DNA of 64,000 nucleotides from an uncultured Chloroflexales bacterium (GTDB lineage Bacteria > Chloroflexota > Chloroflexia > Chloroflexales > Chloroflexaceae), in contig CAKZSI010000008.1 of assembly GCA_937918935.1 (NCBI GenBank), positions 206,171-270,170 of the forward strand. The letters are read 5' to 3'. The notes below the pieces were generated by a model. That model made no database searches, was not told where the DNA came from, and saw only the letters and a program-made list of their open reading frames with translations. Below are positions 62,399-64,000 of the stretch, in pieces. Position numbers and translations under genes: made by a program. Each line of letters opens with the position of its first letter. The first letter of the stretch is position 1.

Positions 62399-62917
62399 TA
62401 ACTAGTATGCAAGGAGGCTCCGAAGCAGAGGCGACGGATTAGGCGAGGAGTGATGCGCCTGAGCCCGGTCATTGCTTCGTAGACCGCGACATAGCAGGCG
62501 AGATAGGCCGTATGGACGCTCCGGAAGCGGCGCAAATAAGGTGCGGAGCGCAGCCCCTGAACCTTCACCTATATGGCAGGGAACCTCGCGTCGCCCGTCA
62601 TCATCAGCGTCGCGCGCCCACGCGCGGTCGGAGTGACAAACCGTGAAATGGTTCGGCCAGCCCTGATACCCGGCGAGTTCGTCCCGATAGAGGATGCTGC
62701 CGGCCGGCAAGGAGGCTACAGAGGAGAGCTGACAGGGTTCCTTGTTGGCGGTCTCGCAGACCCACCAGCGCACCGCACCTGTCTGTCGGCTTACTCTCTG
62801 AAAGATCGCGGGGCGATCGTTGACGAAGGCGCCATGGCCATGGTGCTTGTTGGCGCGCCGCCGTGGCGGATCTTCTGGCGAGGGCTGGCGCTCACCTGCT
62901 GCCGGAAGCGGGAGCAA
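62399..62917 (-). pseudogene. ISXO2/IS1595-type transposase, degraded
   Basis: The first part reads DPPRRRANKHHGHGAFVNDR, ILYRDELAGYQGW (acidic catalytic-site region), TVCHSDRAWARDADDDGRRE and GEGSGAALRT, as in IS1595-family DDE transposases. After GAALRT the match continues in another frame (YLRRFRSVHTAYLACYVAVY, EAMTGLRRITPRLIRRL), so there is a frameshift near 62540. The N-terminal zinc-ribbon part upstream of 62900 is not readable. No flanking inverted repeats are identified. It is inactive. Confidence 0.8.
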
Positions 62918-63031
62918 CCCAGGAGGCAGTCAGGTGCGGTGCTTTGTTCGGCGCGAGCTTTGCACCTGCGTACCGCCCTGGCGCCTCTCTGACTATGGAT
63001 GTCCCTCCTCGTCTCCCTTCGGGCATCGGCG

Positions 63032-63445
63032 TCAACGGGTGATCAGAATGGTAAACCCCTCTTGCGTGAAATGATGGTCATTGGTCAACACCTCGGTGAG
63101 GCCCATCTGCCGCATGGTGTGCATGGAGATACAATCCACCAGACTGTACGTCTTATCGGCACGGCTCGCATAGAAATCCAATCCCGCCATAAACGACTCG
63201 TGCGTCTGTGGCCGCACGGTCACAGAGACGTTGGCCAGGATGGCTCGCACAGTCTGGAAGGCTTTGCCCCGCAGATACGCGCCACGTCCTGCATAGGCCG
63301 AGAGAAACTCTGCCAGCACTTCCTCGGTCGTCACCAGATGCACCGACCCCAACGCCGCGACTGCCCGCACCGCGGGGGCATGCCAGGGGTCGCCTGGCGT
63401 AATACTGGCCACCCAGTACAACGTATCCGCAAAGACCTGCTTCAT
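63032..63445 (-). CDS. PIN-domain toxin (VapC-like ribonuclease)
   Basis: 137 residues. The PIN active-site acids are the Asp in VFADTLYWVAS at the start, Glu in TTEEVLAEFLS, Asp in YSLVDCISMHTMRQ and Asp in LTNDHHFTQEGF. It should be an RNA-cutting toxin held by the product of the upstream gene. The ATG overlaps the antitoxin stop (ATGA). Confidence 0.9.
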   Translation of the reverse strand: MKQVFADTLYWVASITPGDPWHAPAVRAVAALGSVHLVTTEEVLAEFLSAYAGRGAYLRGKAFQTVRAILANVSVTVRPQTHESFMAGLDFYASRADKTYSLVDCISMHTMRQMGLTEVLTNDHHFTQEGFTILITR

Positions 63446-63696
63446 CGTTTGGGCGTGCCATAGATATAGTGGTCAAGTTGGTCGGTGAAGTCTGACGGTA
63501 ACCTGGCAAGCTCGGCGGGAGGGATAGTCGCAGCAATCTCCGCCAAGACTTCAGCAATGGGACGGGTATCAGGGGCTGTGGTGTGGTTTTCTTCGGCAGG
63601 ATACACAAGGACGCGCAGTTTCTGTCCCGCAAAGTCAGGAATCTGCGCGGCAATCTCTTCCCAGGTGCCTTCGAGTTCAAGCAACGGAGTAGTCAT
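63442..63696 (-). CDS. Putative antitoxin paired with the PIN toxin
   Basis: 84 residues, acidic, beginning TTPLLELEGTWEEIAAQIPD, followed by a strand GQKLRVLVYPAEEN and a helical tail. It resembles small partners found ahead of PIN genes but has no clear DNA-binding motif. AGGAGGAA precedes the ATG at 63696. Antitoxin function is inferred from the ATGA overlap and position. Confidence 0.75.
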   Translation of the reverse strand: MTTPLLELEGTWEEIAAQIPDFAGQKLRVLVYPAEENHTTAPDTRPIAEVLAEIAATIPPAELARLPSDFTDQLDHYIYGTPKR

Positions 63697-63720
63697 ACTA
63701 TTCCTCCTGCCCGTATTGTA

Positions 63721-64000
63721 TCACAGCCGAACGCACCGTTCAGCAATAGGCATAGGAGAAGTTTGGAGGATGATAGCCGCCCAACGGTCGGCTGAAGCGC
63801 GACCGTTGGGCGGCGCCCCTTTTATGAAACTATACCCACCCCCTTTGGTATACCTGGCATAGTTGTACTCATCAATCAACTTCAGAAGGGTTTTGGCCGT
63901 ATTTTGTCCCTCCATCGCTGACTGAAGCGTTGCTGCTATCCGTTTGCAAAGCCCCAGGAATGCCAGGTACTTTGCCACAGGGTTGTAGGAGTAATGACAG
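63721..64000 (-). CDS. C-terminal part of an unrecognised protein, cut by the window edge
   Basis: The open frame enters from beyond base 64000 and reads CHYSYNPVAKYLAFLGLCKR, then MEGQNTAKTLLKLIDEYNYA, RYTKGGGYSFIKG, and stops at 63721. The last 30 codons run through a perfect 15-bp hairpin (63776-63814), so the real gene may have ended earlier or be damaged. I do not recognise the family. The composition is less GC-rich than its neighbours, which hints at transfer. Confidence 0.35.
   Translation of the reverse strand, partial: CHYSYNPVAKYLAFLGLCKRIAATLQSAMEGQNTAKTLLKLIDEYNYARYTKGGGYSFIKGAPPNGRASADRWAAIILQTSPMPIAERCVRL
63776..63814. repeat. Perfect 15-bp inverted repeat, attC-like ends
   Basis: GCCGCCCAACGGTCG and CGACCGTTGGGCGGC flank a 9-base loop, GCTGAAGCG. 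The inner parts GCCCAAC and GTTGGGC fit the RYYYAAC/GTTRRRY rule of integron attC ends. On the plus strand CCCCTTTT follows. Confidence 0.7.

Noticed and set aside
63776..63814. A full integron attC site
   Set aside because: The end boxes fit, but the hairpin is only 39 bases, has no extrahelical bases and lacks a second L box, so it is reported only as attC-like.

Overview
The window is GC-rich, densely coded and bacterial. Its gene content and style fit a member of the Chloroflexota, most likely class Chloroflexia; this is inferred, because no rRNA is present to prove it. The pointers are a secreted-protein C-terminus of the form '..RVYLPVIIR', Pro/Thr-rich secreted proteins, several polytopic sugar-transfer proteins, a BtpA-family protein beside a PfkB kinase, and many small palindromic repeats between genes. 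Promoters of ordinary sigma-70 form are visible. The tRNA-Leu/Gln promoter is a perfect TTGACA-N17-TATAAT, which makes the other promoter calls more credible.

Layout. 1-5440: a 2-hydroxyacid dehydrogenase cut by the window edge, then a lactate-utilisation operon (lutA-lutB-Uma2-lutC) and a DJ-1/PfpI protein. 5800-9330: two broken genes (a subtilase with a lost start and a frameshift, and a hydrolase with its middle deleted) around a secreted phytase-like esterase. 9638-13532: aspartase/fumarase, a solute-binding protein and a small coiled-coil membrane protein. 13788-17827: two tandem paralogous membrane proteins divergent from a polyprenol-phosphate-mannose synthase-like GT2. 18070-24013: a DegS-like histidine kinase, a molybdopterin oxidoreductase, an O6-alkylguanine repair protein, a transporter coupled to a 33-residue membrane peptide, an aminotransferase remnant and a small membrane protein. 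24051-28331: tRNA-Gln and tRNA-Leu, FmdB zinc ribbon, cysE, cysS, prmA. 28621-38000: a membrane-anchored jelly-roll protein, dnaE, an orphan FtsX-type permease and a GT39-like glycosyltransferase with TPRs. 38097-47397: a 1587-residue Calx-beta surface protein translated from the same unit as a sensor kinase, then an MBL hydrolase and a glycosyltransferase. 47862-53897: an eIF2B-like protein, a hybrid kinase, a PfkB kinase and BtpA. 54141-57531: a promoter-to-terminator unit without a known product, rsmI, a sugar-nucleotide epimerase and a lamin-tail protein. 57764-61524: tRNA-Val, a CCA-adding-type enzyme, an HDAC-family deacetylase and a GT4. 61537-64000: two toxin-antitoxin pairs, a dead IS1595-type transposase and a gene cut by the edge.

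The cell-envelope theme is strong: five glycosyltransferase-type genes, a sugar-nucleotide enzyme, a large adhesin-like protein and several secreted proteins. The most unusual material is non-coding. A family of odd-length palindromes (GGGGAAACC-N-GGTTTCCCC) has copies with paired changes in both arms. There is also a 137-bp element with 11-bp terminal inverted repeats, and a repeat that supplies the stop codon of btpA. Several start codons sit exactly where transcription should begin (leaderless geometry). At 54141-54430 a complete promoter-RNA-terminator unit has no recognised product.
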